From Phoenix dactylifera (lineage: Eukaryota > Streptophyta > Magnoliopsida > Arecales > Arecaceae), in contig NC_052399.1 of the NCBI RefSeq assembly GCF_009389715.1, positions 16,681,646 through 16,745,645 on the forward strand: a DNA stretch of 64,000 nucleotides, in the 5' to 3' direction. Position 1 is the first letter of the stretch, and the number at the start of each line of letters is the position of its first letter. Below are positions 9,527 through 22,600 of this stretch, piece after piece. The notes beneath the pieces were generated by a model that saw only the letters and a list, made by a program, of their open reading frames with translations, did no database searches and was not told the origin of the DNA. The position numbers were made by a program, and so were the translations under genes.

Positions 9527-10035
9527 GGGCTCGTTTGGTTCGCAGGAAAAGGAGGGGGGAAAGTGTGGTCAACGGGAAAGTAATAAAATGCCTCTTGTTT
9601 GGTTGGAGTTTTCAAAGGAGAGAGATGGGAAAGTTGTATTCCCATGGGAATATGATTCCCACATTTCATGGGAAAGTCTTTCCCATGAGAAACATGGGAA
9701 AGTTACTTTCCCATGAGAAACATGGGAAAGTTACTTTCCCATGAGGTGGGAATCACTCCTTTTTTATTTTTTTCCAAAAAGACCCTTCAGCATTAAAAAA
9801 GCATTAAAAAGGCATTAAAGAACTAATTTTTATTAAGGGCATAATATGAATTATACATAACTTTCCTAGGAAAGTGGATGGTCAACCAAACATAAGCACT
9901 TTGGAAAATTGTCACTTTTCCATGGTTAACCAAACATGCCAAAAGTACTTTTGTAGGTATCCTCTTCCTAGGAATCTGATTCCCAGGAATCATATTCCTA
10001 GGAGGGAAAATACTTCCCGCGAACCAAACGAGCCC
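9527..10035. mobile_element. Tourist-like MITE, copy 1 (509 bp, TSD TTA)
   Basis: Terminal inverted repeats GGGCTCGTTTGGTTCGC at the left end and its complement at the right end (10019-10035). The 3-bp duplication TTA flanks the element at 9524-9526 and 10036-10038. The interior carries repeated self-complementary runs such as CATGGGAAAGT/ACTTTCCCATG and no transposase. A 3-bp TTA duplication and a GGG-rich TIR suit a non-autonomous PIF/Harbinger (Tourist) element. The same family occurs at 48983-49937, 49315-49794 and 50010-50490. Confidence 0.88.
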
Positions 10036-10521
10036 TTAATCTAAAACAATGTTCCTATTAAACGAATGAAGGTCATACTTACCACAATAAATAGAGTTTG
10101 CTATATGCCTTAATTTTAAGAATCATCAACATCAAGGGTTAGCAAAGTTCACATTCAACTTCTTGCTTGTCCTGGTAATGTCTGTCTTCATAAATTACAA
10201 GCTTTCGTCATTTCTTTTTGGCCAAATTTTTTATGGACATTTGTTGGCTGTCGGAGCCAATACACACCAAATGGCAGAAACTTAAGAAGAGAAACAACAT
10301 TTAACACCACCTTCCTGGTTGTACATAATTCATTTTTATACCGATTGAAGCTCTAAGCTTGGATCATACAACTTCATTGATGTTCTAATCCTCCAAGTTC
10401 TTCGTTTCCACATTCAACCAACCTAAATGAATCATTACCCCCCTGCACCTCAGGGTATCAATGGACTGGGTTGGGCCTCATACAGGGTTAATACATCTCA
10501 AGCTCGAGCATGCACCAACTT

Positions 10522-11049
10522 TAGGGCTGGAAGTGGGCTAGGCTGGGCCAGGGCATCCCTGTACTCGAACCTGGCTCGATTTTTTTTTGAACTTTAAGCT
10601 GGCTTAAGCTCGAAAAATTTTAAATAATCTAGGCCCAAGCCCGACCCAAGCTCAGGCTCGGGCCCGGCCCGAACTCGATTGAGCTAGCCTGAATTATTCA
10701 TTTAGGCCAAAAATAGATCCGACCACAACTTATTGAAGTTTAATATTTTACAATATTGCTTCACAAGTAAACAAGCTAGTTGAAAATTGGACTCTCTCTT
10801 ATAACACAAGTAAATGATATATGATACATCATTCTCAGCTAAACAACAATATACAAAAATTCGAGCCTGAATTCGGGTTCCATTTTGGTCCTTGTTGGAC
10901 CCAGGATCGAGTCGGGCCAATGAAATACTCGAGGCTAGCCCAAAAATAAATGAGCTTTACATTTAAACCTAAACTCGGTCTGGACTTTTTCGGGCCTAAC
11001 CAGAAGGCCGACCCGAAGTCAGCTTGGCCTGAGCCCATTTCCAGCCCTA
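10522..11049. mobile_element. hAT-like MITE (528 bp)
   Basis: The left end reads TAGGGCTGGAAGTGGGCT and the right end is a near-perfect complement (AGCCCATTTCCAGCCCTA). The flanking 8-mers ACCAACTT (10514-10521) and ACCAATTC (11050-11057) match at 6 of 8 positions, as expected for an aged 8-bp hAT target duplication. A TAGGG terminus is also hAT-like. The inside is rich in GGCTCGG/CCGAGCC-type motifs and has no transposase. Short ORFs in it are chance. Confidence 0.75.
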
Positions 11050-11210
11050 ACCAATTCATACGTGCTCTGAGGTTATCTACCGCGGGCTTGACCCGCACTA
11101 GGTTTTCCTCTAGGTCAGAACTGCCCAAGCCAACCCTCCTGTTGATAACCTTACTCGGAGCTGCATGCATGAAGTTGATGACACATGCATTTACATGATT
11201 AAATAATACC

Positions 11211-11875
11211 GCATTAACATCTTGCAAGTCTTCACCATAGCAGCTAGTTTTCTTATCTTATTGCAGTATCTGTTGCCGCTAAATTCTAAGGTGAGACCGA
11301 GACACTACTCAACTTGCTTTGAGGTCGGTAAGAACCAAACTGAGTGAGGTAGGAGGAGACCAAGGTGGGGAAGAACTGGTCGCCTTGAAGGCTAATATGC
11401 AAGAAGTCTACTTGTCAAAAAGTTTTTGGTGGAGGACCCTCTGATGCTTAAGTCAGAATACTCAAGCAATAGTGCGAAAGGGAGAAAATCTATAGAGTAG
11501 AATCTCCAAAATAAACTTGCTTGAGAATCCCTGAGCCACACTTTTATATAGGGTAGAAAACATATCCGTTATCTGATTTGGCGTAACATACCTTGGTAAC
11601 AGTTGACACCACGTTTACAACATGATAACCGTTCTATGCAAGCAACATGCAGTGGTAATTATGCTGATCATGCATTAAATGCAATGTCTCAATAATTGCT
11701 GGTTTTTATTAGCACGAGTAGAGTGTTATCTAGTTTTTACAAAAGTTATTCACCTCGGATATTTCAAAGTCAAGAAGGTGGGTTGAAACCGAGGTCAAAA
11801 TATCAATATTTATAAATATTAAACAAGGTTGCATTGACAACTTGCAAGTCTTGGCCATAGCAGCGTATTTTGCCA
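11211..11875. repeat. Diverged direct repeats flanking LTR-like sequence
   Basis: A segment of about 42 bp containing CTTGCAAGTCTT..CCATAGCAGC occurs at about 11211-11255 and again at 11831-11875 with some mismatches. The roughly 570 bp between them include a plus-strand TTTATATAGGG TATA-like site and no ORF. It may be a decayed solo LTR with flanking duplication, or an old local duplication. Rest of 11058-12125: nothing else seen. Confidence 0.35.
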
Positions 11876-12125
11876 TCACAATACCCACAGGGAGCAATCG
11901 AGAAAAGGAGGATCGAGTTATAAAAAAAAAAGAGATGAGGTTGAACAGTTCAACAGAAAAGCTGACACCAATAAATAAAGCAGCGGCTCCACATCCATCA
12001 CGCTACAAACCGTGAAACAACATCAAAAGTCTCCCAGCTTTACAGCTAATCACAAAACAAAACGAACCAAAGTGACTCGACGACCCAACGGATGTACTCC
12101 CAAAGGCCTCATCATGGAGGTGGCC

Positions 12126-13037
12126 TCAGTACTCGCTGCTGGCGACCGGCGCATGGTCCGAGCACATGAACGCATAGGTGTAGAGCAGGCCGGCCAGCCC
12201 ACCGCCAACAAGGGGGCCGACCCAGTAGATCCAGTTGTCGGTGAAGTCGCCGCTAGCAACCGCGGGCCCAAAGGACCGGGCTGGGTTCATGGATCCACCC
12301 GAGAATGGGCCTGCTGCGAGGATGTTAGCACCCACGATGAAACCAATGGCGATTGGAGCAATGGTGCCAAGCGAGCCCTTCTTCGGGTCAGCGGCGGTCG
12401 CGTAGACGGTGTACACGAGCGCGAAGGTGGTGACTATCTCCATCACCACTCCCTCAACGGCTCCCACTCCTGCTGCCAGGCCATGGGTAGGAGTAGCCTA
12501 GCAACATCAAATAGCCGAAGAAGTTAGCTCCAATAGATTTAGATTATTTGGGCCATAAATGGGCTTCACGTAGGCCTACCATGATAACTTGGCCTGCTTG
12601 TTCCAACTTCATAGTAATAATAATTAATGAAGCTTAAACCCTTTTAATTTTTTTAGATGAAAAGATGGTAGATCTATCAGAAATTCATTGAGATCGTGAA
12701 GGTAACAAAGCTTAAACTAACCATTCCGGTGACCAGTTTAATGAGAAAAGCTCCCACGATAGCACCAAGCAATTGTGCGATCCAATACAAGATGCCGGTG
12801 AGAATAGTGATTTGTCCCCCGAGAGCCAATCCAAAGGTGACCGCCGGGTTGACATGTCCACCGGAGATGTTAGCGGCGATCGACACGGCCACGAAGAGTG
12901 CAAAACCGTGGCAGATAGCCACCGCGACGAGTCCGGTGGGATCAAGAGCTGAACCTGATGTCAACTTGTCTGCAGCAAAACCAATAAATTGTGAGCTTAT
13001 TGGTGACTCAAAAGTAGTAGACTGCAGTAGATGAATC

Positions 13038-13077
<40 letters not shown>

Positions 13078-13212
13078 TAGTTAGCTGTAAGCTATGGCTG
13101 ATCCAACCCCGGCAAAGACGAAGAGAAGGGTCGATATGAACTCGGCGAGGTAGGCCTTCAGGGAATTAACGCTGAAGGAGTCATCCCAGCGGCCAAAGGC
13201 AATCCCAGCCAT
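12126..13212 (-). CDS. TIP2: Tonoplast intrinsic protein, TIP2 subfamily aquaporin
   Basis: Three exons: 13086-13212, 12722-12969 and 12126-12497, giving 248 aa, the usual TIP2 length. The start ATG (13212) opens [14 protein letters not shown], typical of TIP2. Two NPA motifs are present: GGHVNPAVT (N83) and GGSMNPARS (N196). The pore filter residues are His63 (CHGFALF), Ile184, Gly193 and Arg199, with His130 in the loop before helix 4. This is the His-Ile-Gly-Arg set of TIP2 proteins, which conduct water and ammonia across the vacuolar membrane. Phases close exactly: exon 1 ends after one base of codon 43, and exon 2 ends on a codon boundary. Intron 1 appears to use a GC donor (13085-13084), since no GT site keeps the frame; it also holds a (GA)n tract. 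Function comes from family knowledge. Confidence 0.93.
13038..13074. repeat. (GA)n microsatellite in TIP2 intron 1
   Basis: A GA dinucleotide run with one AAA interruption, within 15 nt of the unusual exon 1 donor. On the transcribed strand it is a CT-rich run. Confidence 0.9.
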
Positions 13213-13304
13213 TAGACCTCGGAGCCAATTGCTTCAATGAGACTTGAGGGAGGGAGGAGAGGTTATTGGTGAATACCAAGAACTTCCGGCAAGTTGAGTG
13301 GATA

Positions 13305-13312
13305 TATTTATA
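13305..13312 (-). promoter_or_regulatory. TATA box upstream of TIP2
   Basis: The minus strand reads GTATAAATATATCC here, 93 nt before the TIP2 start codon, leaving a 5' UTR of about 60 nt. An ACGTG core lies just upstream (about 13313-13318). Confidence 0.6.
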
Positions 13313-15509
13313 CACGTCCGGTGGGCTCAGGAATTTGAACCGGGGTGCATGTAATGGAGTAGAGTGGATGGGGAATGAAATTATCCAATATTAGCATCCT
13401 AGCTGTAATTAACATGCATTTGATGGAAGCGTCGGGAAGCTCATCAATGATTCGTGGGTCCCACAAGACCGACCAACCATGTTGTTTCTGGCATGGTGGG
13501 ACCAGGGAACTACCATGTCCTCATTACAGTCCAAGGTATAGGTTATGATAGTTGTGTGACATCTTGGAAGCTATAATTCAAAGGTGGAGAGATCATTGAA
13601 CCGGGAACCGGAGCTTCGGTTTTCTTCTTGAAACCAACCCGTTGGGTCAAGCAGTCAGCCCGGTCGACGATTTCTCTCTTCACATTTTCTTGGGAAATAA
13701 TTGGTCAGCAAATTGTCACTCCATTTCCAGTGCTCTACTCATTAACTGAAGGAACTAATCAAAGGAAGAGTTTGGTGTCGACGATTTTTCAAGAAAAGGT
13801 GTTTTAGAAGCCACACAGTCAAACCACCCATTTGTTACTTGGTTCGATTCATATGGCTGGTTGGAATCTGAAAGGAATGGAGAGAGGATGATGGGAAGTT
13901 GACATGGCCGACAGAGAAAGGCATGAAGAGGATTAGAGGGAATCGTCCATTACTGATTGGAGAGGTTGGTGAGGTTTGTTTCTCATGCTGGAATTAAAAA
14001 AAAATTAACAAATAAAAGCTTGTTAATTTCTCATGGTTTTTTAAGTCAATCCTGTTTATTGGTGAGAAAAATGAAGGATATCCTTTTTGTATTATTCCTC
14101 AGGCATCCAAAGATGCCTGGCATCTTGTTCTATGGAAACTGAAGGCAGAAGGAACTGGAAGTGGTCCAGATGCGGATAAACCTGACGTGCGATTTTTTTT
14201 TTGTAGTAGTATTCTGCACCCGCAAGCTTCCATTAGAGAAAGTCCAGATTCTTCAGCACAGAAAAATACTGGAAAACAAGCACCTTCTATCATCCGTGAT
14301 CACCAACGCAAAGGTGGAAGTGTAATGACCTTATAATTTGTTCCCGAGGAGCTTTTCCATTTGGATTTGTAGGAATCTGTTGGTGCCTGTAGTGCTATCC
14401 CGGGAAACAACCAAAGGCAAGCCCACATTCTTATGAAGTGGACAAAGTTTGAATTGGAAGAACAACGTTGAAATTAATCATATTTCAGGGACAATAAATC
14501 ACCTGCAAGTAAAGCTGCGAGGATGCAAGCGACGTGGCTATGTGGCGGAGTTTGATTGGTTACAAAAGAATCTGAATAAGATTCCTAAAAGACCCATCAG
14601 CTGTTCCTTTTATACCAATGTACTTGCCTAAGTAGTATTAGAATGGTAAGCACACCAACCATGAGTCTGGGCACTCGCAGAGTCTGCAGGGAAGCCTTGA
14701 GAAGTCTTACAAATGCCACATTAGAAGGAAAACATAAGTATTTAGAGTAGTATTTATTGCAGCATGTAATCGAAATTTTTTCGATTATTTGACACCATAC
14801 CTACCAAGAGCCGGCATTTGATTGCCTCTCATGAAACCATCAACCATCTGGTTTCCACAAAGACGAACAAGTTCATCCTCATTTATTAGTCCAGTTTTTG
14901 AGGGAATCCTAAAGAATAACATCTCTGTAAATCTACCATGAACAACTTTTCACAATTCTTGTTTGTTGAAACCACCAGCAAAATTGCATGACACTTTCTG
15001 ATCATGACTTACCCAGCAAAGAGCCAGGTACCAACTGCTAGGCTACACTAGCTGGTCACAACAAAAGCGGTCTAATTTCGACTAATTTCATCTTGCTCGA
15101 ACACAGACTAAAGGAATCACCTACTGCACTCTCATGCCCCTAATTAACCTATAATGCAGGTAAGCTTTCTTAGGAGCATAGAATGGAATCCAACAGCCCC
15201 GTAAATGTACTCTCATGAGGACCAATTAGGGCGAAATTTGCAAGGATCGTCTGCAATTCCTCCATCCAGCTTATGAGAAGATCCAAATTGTTCCCAACAT
15301 GGCATGCTTTAGTGCCGCAAATTAGCTCTCGCTTTATACAAAAAGCTGCAATCATTTCAAAAGATGACTCGCAACGTAACAAAATTTTTGAAGAATTATG
15401 GAACTTCATTAACTTTTCGGTACTTTTGACTTTTCCAAGTGATGGTGCTTTTTGTGTGAATTTAGCCAAACATGCCCCAACCACGAGAACCAACATACGC
15501 CTAGTTAAT
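13313..15509. other. Intergenic, no gene seen
   Basis: Between TIP2 and the WD40 fragment I found no exon with conserved coding. The short ORFs at 13957-14142, 14099-14293 and 15170-15496 have no recognisable motif. Confidence 0.5.
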
Positions 15510-15744
15510 ATGAACCACCGGGTCGGCGTCCGGTCCGTCTCTGCCTCCGTCCCGGACCGGCTCTGATATCCAAGAAGCTCCCCACCCTGCCGCTGACTAC
15601 TACAAGATTCTGCCCAAAAAATCCCACCAGCATCCCGATACCATCACCTGCGCCGCCTGCTACCACGCCGAGGGCCTCCTCTACGAAGGCTCGTGGGACT
15701 GGACGGTCAAAAGCCTGGCAGTTGACCGAGAAAGCATGAGTTGA
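15510..15744 (+). pseudogene. WD40-repeat gene fragment (JINGUBANG-like)
   Basis: Two reading frames carry pieces of a WD40 protein. First, MNHRVGVRSVSASVPDRL ends at a stop near 15567. The frame then shifts, and a second piece includes HPDTITCAACYH and GLLYEGSWDWTVK before a stop at 15742-15744. LLY-GSWD-TVK is the hallmark WD-repeat blade end of plant JINGUBANG-like WD40 proteins, in which a DHRVxVW piece precedes an ADYY...LP linker. Only about 75 codons remain, with a frameshift, and no start or other blades. The local GC content is higher than its surroundings, suggesting a copied exon piece. Fragment identity is moderately sure; origin (retrocopy or transposon capture) is unknown. Confidence 0.55.
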
Positions 15745-16051
15745 CTCATTTGTCTCGCACGAGCGGCAAATTTGCTTTTGCTATAAGCAAGCATATGTGA
15801 CACAAACACCTCATTCAGCAAATCTTACACGAGAACCCTGATCTACAAAATGAGCATCAAAATTCAATATCTCTTCTTTATGTTTTTGATTTTTTCATCA
15901 TAACAATCCAATACTGATGAATGAATCAGTAGCACCCACAAACTGCAATGAGTCTTCACTCTTAAATAATGGTGCAAAGAATATACACGATGAATTGGAT
16001 TCTCGACGGTACATGCAATATTACAAACTATACGCAGTTCCACTCATATGC

Positions 16052-16136
<85 letters not shown>

Positions 16137-16650
16137 TTAATGTATCAAAAATATAACAATAAATGAGGCTTGTAAGCTCCAGGTACGCCATTTTGTAACA
16201 AGCATCTAGAGATATTTGTTGCAATTGAGAAACAATACATTCGAGTAAAGATTTGCATATGAAAGAATTCACTACTCACCTTTGAACTCGGCTATGTGAC
16301 AGGACATGCAGTGTGCTCAATCCAAACTCCAGCAAGCACCATCTTTGTCAAAACCATGCTAAAGAGCTATTCCGGAGAACCAATCATATGACATCATCCA
16401 CGATGAAGTGGTGCTTTCCAATAATTAAGTTGCATAAGATACGCTGGCGAGGAACTCCTCTCCATTTTCTACCTCTATCAGTTATACATTTGTAGATGAT
16501 AAAGAGGCATAAGCTAAATTCATCAGGGAGACACCAAGAGGTTTCAGGCCGACCACCAAATAATGATCACTGCAGAGTGAAACTTGCTTGTGAGAACAAA
16601 AGTTTCACCTGATATTCTCCTCCATCCTGCAAAGATATCTTCTGAAGATA
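15745..16650. other. Spacer and probable 3' UTR of the PP2C/kinase gene
   Basis: No coding signal. It contains the (AT)n tract at 16056-16131. The last few hundred bases before 16651 are likely to be 3' UTR of the minus-strand gene, but no polyadenylation site was assigned. Confidence 0.4.
16056..16131. repeat. (AT)n microsatellite
   Basis: About 38 uninterrupted AT units. Predicted IYIYIY proteins on both strands are artefacts of this run. Confidence 0.97.
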
Positions 16651-19600
16651 TCACCAATCCTCCACCCATTCTGGGGTGTCGACATCAGCTAGATCTTGAG
16701 ATGAGGAGGAGGCAGGCATGGTGATGTCTTCTGCATGATTTTCCAAGTACACATCAATACGAGAAGTAATTCCCTGTGGTATCGGAAATGTGCCATCAGC
16801 AATTCGCTTCCAGTCAAGATCACCAAACCATGAATGATTTTTGATGGAATCAGGCCCTTGGCTTCCAAGTCGTGCATTTTCATCAACTTCAAGTAACTGG
16901 TGAAATTAAGTGGAGAAACTAGTAAGCTTGTACAGTTATAAACCATGCACTAAATAAATTCAGTACAGAAAACTCGCACTACACATGCTGCAAGATGGGA
17001 GAAAACCTTGGTGATGAGGTCAACCGCTTCTAGGCTGAAGGTCTGGGGAAGAGTCAGCTGTCCTTTGGCAATCTTTGCAAATGTCTCTAGTTCTGTATCT
17101 CTCCATGACCCAAATGGCATTTCAGCTTGGAGCATAAAATAGATCAAGACTCCCAAAGCCCACCTGATTATGTGAGAAGAGAGCATGCATCGGATGAAAC
17201 AATTCTCAGTTCATCATTTTTTCCCACTCTTTGATGTATCTACTGTTTTCAAATGCATTCAATTTTTTGATTTAAAATATCATATCATCACATCATTGTA
17301 TCTCTCATTTCATACAAAGCATGGTGTATAATGTCATAGCATAAACATACTGCTTTTGGGAATATATACAATTGTTTTAGTAAGATTTTACCGTGGAATT
17401 GATGTTAACTATGGCCTGGCACTCATCTTAATCAGAACCCCAGAATGTACTTGTAGTCATAGAGGTCGGGATTAGGAAATTAAGAATGTTTAAAAGTAAA
17501 TATTAGAGTACTTTGTTTGCAAACTGATCTTCCTTTTTATTATGATCACTATTTCTAAAAAGCATAAGAGGTTTACTTGAGTAGGAAATTCACCTGAGGA
17601 ACCAAGAAACATCCCAAGCACTAAATGTGATGATGCACTTCTTGGTGAGTGTAAAAGATACCTCTCACTAAATTGTTTGGCTGACCTGATTGGCTAAATG
17701 AATATCCAAATCTTGTTCTTCAGACAAGAATCACAATCCTCTAGTTCTCGAAAGCTACCTCATGTTTCCAAATACCTCCATTATCACCAGCAGATATCAC
17801 ATGTGAAATTAACCCACCAAAATCATTGAGGATGGTCAACTAATTCTTCCACAGACCCAAGCAAAATTAATACAACCTGAATACCCCTAAAGTCCCCACC
17901 GAAAAAGCTTAATGTATTCTAGAACAAAAACTCCCATCTTCAAAAGAACCCAAGTATTGTTTAAGAAAATATCCTTGTGTGATCTTCCCATAAGATGCCA
18001 GTAAGATAACCCCTTTGCTTGCAAGTATAAACTTTAAAAGAACAGTGTCATATGGCAGTTTCTTCTTCGTGCTTTGGAGGGAAGTACCAGCACCTCTTAG
18101 CCTAATCCTAGCTTTCCCATAGACTTGAATCTTAGAAACCTGGCTCGAGAGACCTTTTCTCAACTTTCAGGACCCCCCCCACCCCTCCCACAAAAAAAAA
18201 AAAAAGAAGCTTCCATGTCCTTGAATATTGAAACAGTTTTTTTTTTTTTTGATGAAATATTGAAATAATAGTTTATTGAAGTTTGTCTTATTCTAATGCT
18301 AAACTGATGTATTGCAAATTAGCAGTCTAGCTTTGCCCCTGTTAATAGTCCAGTTTCATCAAAATAGAACTCAAAAAAAAAGTAAAGTAAAAAATAAGAT
18401 CTCATTCCTTTGCAATGAAATGGCATCTATCAGGAACTTTGGATAGTGGCTCTTAAAACTTAGAATGCATATGCCCCATGACATAGTGACAAAGTTTACA
18501 TCAGTTGTAGTAGATAACAGGTCAGATTTTAAAAAAATGAAACAAAGAGGATAGATGATAGCAGGATTCAGGCATAAATTTGTGAGCTAGATGTTTTATT
18601 TTATACATTCATAACCAACTCTGAATTATCCACTTTTGTGATTCCATATCTTTCAGATTAGCACAGTACAGAGCTCTTAAATGGTTTAAACGTATCAAAC
18701 TAGGCAGAGAATACAGCTTGTTCAGAAGCAACCGTACCAGTCAACAGCAAATCCATGTCCTTTCCCTAGGACTATTTCTGGGGCTAAAGATTCCGCTATT
18801 CCACATACAGTGAAAGTTCTTTCACCAAGTAACTTCTTTGCAAATCTGAAGTCTACCAGCTACAGCAAATAAGCATGTGTCGGTGAGAGACATGATGTAG
18901 TAGTTCTCTAAAGAGAAACTAAAGAAAGTGGCTTAGCTAAAAGTACATTAAGAGGTTCACCTGCAGATGCCCTGATCGATCAAACATCAGAACCTCTGGT
19001 GAAACACCTCTATAAAGGATAGAATTCTGATATATAAACTAGGTGTCAGTAAAACAGAAAGTGAATAATTTTTTTTTAGAAAAAATTATACAATTCATCA
19101 GAGGAAAAAGGTGCCTGACCTTGTGAAGTTCTTCTAAAGCAACAACAATAGAAGCAGCACAGAATCGCGCAGAGAGTTCATCTAGGGGTGTGTGGATTAT
19201 TGAAGCTAATGAACAGGCAAGGCAACAGTTAAGCAAAATCCCAACATATGATTGATCAGCACAAGTGCATATAACTTGTGGCACACAAGCTGATGGGCTC
19301 AAACTCTTCATTAGATCTTTCTCCTTCGAGACCTGTGCCTCTTTTCCAAGATCTTTGATTCTCTTTTTAGAAAACCTTTTTAAGCTTCGCATATTTTCTG
19401 AAAGAAATAATTACAGTGAATGAAAATTTTCAATTACTTCATGTACAATGAATATTTATATGAATTTCAATAGCATAACAAACGAACAGTATATCTAAAA
19501 TTAGTATATTCTTCATGGAAGTAAAGGGAATGCTTATATTCAACTATTTAAATGGTATAGTAAGTACAAAAAAAATCATATACCTACCAGAACTTTTTAC

Positions 19601-22600
19601 AAAGACAAGACCAATTTCACTACAATCAGTCGCATAAATGCCCATTCTCCATTCCTGTGCATCATGTCAATACCAAATTTCAGTTTCCATTCCTAAACCT
19701 TAATTTACATAAATATGTAGATGTAGTCCTGAGAAATACAATGGAGGCACTAACCCCATACCAAATCAGAGAACTGAACCTTCATGGGCATTGCAGCACC
19801 AGTATTTACAGTGCTTTCCTTAGAAGAACCTAGAGAATCTTTCAACCTGCAAGCATTAATGCAATTCAGTACATTGCACTAAAAGAAACAGCATAAATGC
19901 ACATGCATACATACATAGGTTAGGTATATGCACGCATGCATGTATTGAATGTCAACTATAAGATATTTCAATGCCAGATCATGACATACTTGCAATTGTC
20001 CTGCGAAAAATTTAACAAAGGCCTGATGGCTGAATCAAAATACTCCTTTGTAATAACTGCACACACCACATCACCAACAGAAACTGCCCTTAACAAGCTA
20101 ATATGCTCACCAAGAAGTGTCCATTCGCCGAAATAACTTCCCTCTGTCATATCCACCACATGCTCGTCCTGCTCTTGACTGTGAATTCCTTGTGCAAGAT
20201 GAGCAGACAAAAAACTGCAGATATTTGGACTTACTACTTCTGGTTTATAAGTTAGCCTCACCCGACCCTTTTGAATAATATACAATGCAGAGAGACAGTT
20301 ATTCTGCAAAACAGATGAACATGACTAAGAAAAGTGGTCAAGAATGACGAACATTACATGCTCCCTAGCTAGTCACCATAACTCCACCGCCCTTAAAATA
20401 GGCAGTAACATGCACTGAAAAACGGACTTAACATAGGCACATAGAACATGGAAAGCTACAGGGTATGAATCATGACATACATGACTACATATATAGGATG
20501 TATGTATAAACTTTGACATCTGACAAATGACAAGGAAAACAAAAAGAATGCTTTCAAAGCCTTAGAGAGAAGAATAATTTTTCAAGAAGAAAATGATTCT
20601 AGGCAAAGGGTGCACAGCTGGCACCTTATCAATTATTATTTGTCCATCTGAGAAAGTGATTTCCATGAGATGATCAGCAATGTGACTCAGCTGTAGAATT
20701 GTCAGTCTTGAGAAAAGCTCTACTGATCTGAGCAACTTCAGCAATGATAAATTGGAAAACTCTGACATTAGTATCCCTCGAAAATCTTCACGCTTTAAGG
20801 CCCAGAGGGTTCCATCAGTCACTGCATGAACAGATGCCTGAAGTGGTTTATTATACCTGTTTACAGAAAGGAACCAAAGAACCATTAGGCACACAATATA
20901 ATGTGCAACAGTTTTCTCAGATCCTAACAGAAAGATGCATGGTTTAAACTGGATGATTCCTTGAAATAAAGTCCACAACATCCCAGAAATGTCATGCGCT
21001 AAGGTGAAAACAGGGATTGCCTTGAGCATACACAAATCCGTCTGGTAATTGACCGATCTTTTTGGCAATATGAATTGAGCTATGCAAAAGCTAATATAAC
21101 TGACTTGGTCTTTTGTCATCTACTATCTAGTGTATCAAAGCTATCTCTAGGTTACTGAAAACACAACCATTCCAAACTCATTTTCTATCCATGTCCCAGC
21201 CCCTTTGTTCTTTTTTACTTAAGATGTGAAGGGACCTTTCATTTAAAGTTCCATTTTTCTTTCTGTTTAAAAATAATTTTTATCAATCAAGAAATTTCCT
21301 TCAAATACTGAAACATGCCTATTCTAAGAGTCCAACCAAAATACCATGTCTTTGTTTTGCAGTTCCATTTTGGTTGTTTGGGCCTTCACTATTTACTCAT
21401 TTATTTAAAGAGCTGTTTGTTTAAAGCATATACAGAAGCACATCAAGATCTGTTTTGTCTTTATTTCCATATTACCTATATTTTATCTATTAGGATATTA
21501 TAGGGCCTTTTTGTTACAATTCTTGGCACGCCACACATGAAAATGTGAATGTATATATTCAACTTCCATCTAGGACTGGGTATTGTTATTATATATCTTT
21601 AAGTTTTTTTTTTTTTTTTGGTTAAAAGAACCATAAATAGCTTTTTCTAATATGTGGGGGTTTGTTTGAGTTATATTTTTAAAGTGCATTAGCTTACTTT
21701 CAAGCTCCTACCTATATTTCTTAACATGTGAATATTGTAGCTTATATAAAAACACATGCAAGGTTGTCAAAATGCTCATTGGTGTACTAATTCATTGAAA
21801 TCGAATAAGTATACAAAAATTCTTACTTAGAAATTTTTGTGTAAACGGTTGAAATGGATCTGGCAAAAGTTTTTCCACGTACTTATCTAGTTTTTCAAAT
21901 TTTTCCTCTAGCATTTCTTTTGTTGTCCCTGACATTTACAATAAATTAAGATGCATTGCTGGTGCATGAAAGAAAAGGTGTTAGTAGGGCCCATGTAACA
22001 TGGAAATGTATGGTTAATGTGTACTAACCAAACTTCATGAAGAAGAAATATATCTCACATTAATGATAGTTCCCCAAAGGATGACAGTTTCTCAGCTGTA
22101 TAGCGATGCAGAACCTTGGTCACTTCCTTCCCATCCTCTTCCTGTAATACAACTTGTTACAGCTCAGCCTTGCAAAATTTTCTGAACAGATGTGAAAATC
22201 TCAAAGTGAAATTAACGAGTTTCAGCATTCCAATGTCAGCCAGTGTGATATTTCAGCCAATAAAGGACAAGACCAACCATGCCCCCATCATAATAAATAG
22301 GGGGGTTGACACATCTACAATTTAACATGCATCAGTGGCCATCCCTTCCAGTACAAGATTGAATAGGATCCAGATATTTTCTGATACAAACCTATATTGG
22401 ACAATACGGAATAATGTTATCATTTATAGACTTTGTAATCACATTTCAATCGTTTTGGCCTTTTTGGGTTCTAGAATAAACTTCGTGCCCATAGAATTAT
22501 CAAATATTCAAGCAATCATAGATTCATGTATATTATGTTTTACACTTGAGTAAAGATTATAAATTTTAGCTTTAGATAGAAAAGTTAAGCAAGCACCTGA

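Noticed and set aside
12012..12527. 171-aa plus-strand ORF over TIP2 exon 3
   Set aside because: It is the antisense shadow of a conserved aquaporin exon.
15917..16272. ORFs encoding IYIYIY stretches
   Set aside because: They are translations of an (AT)n microsatellite.
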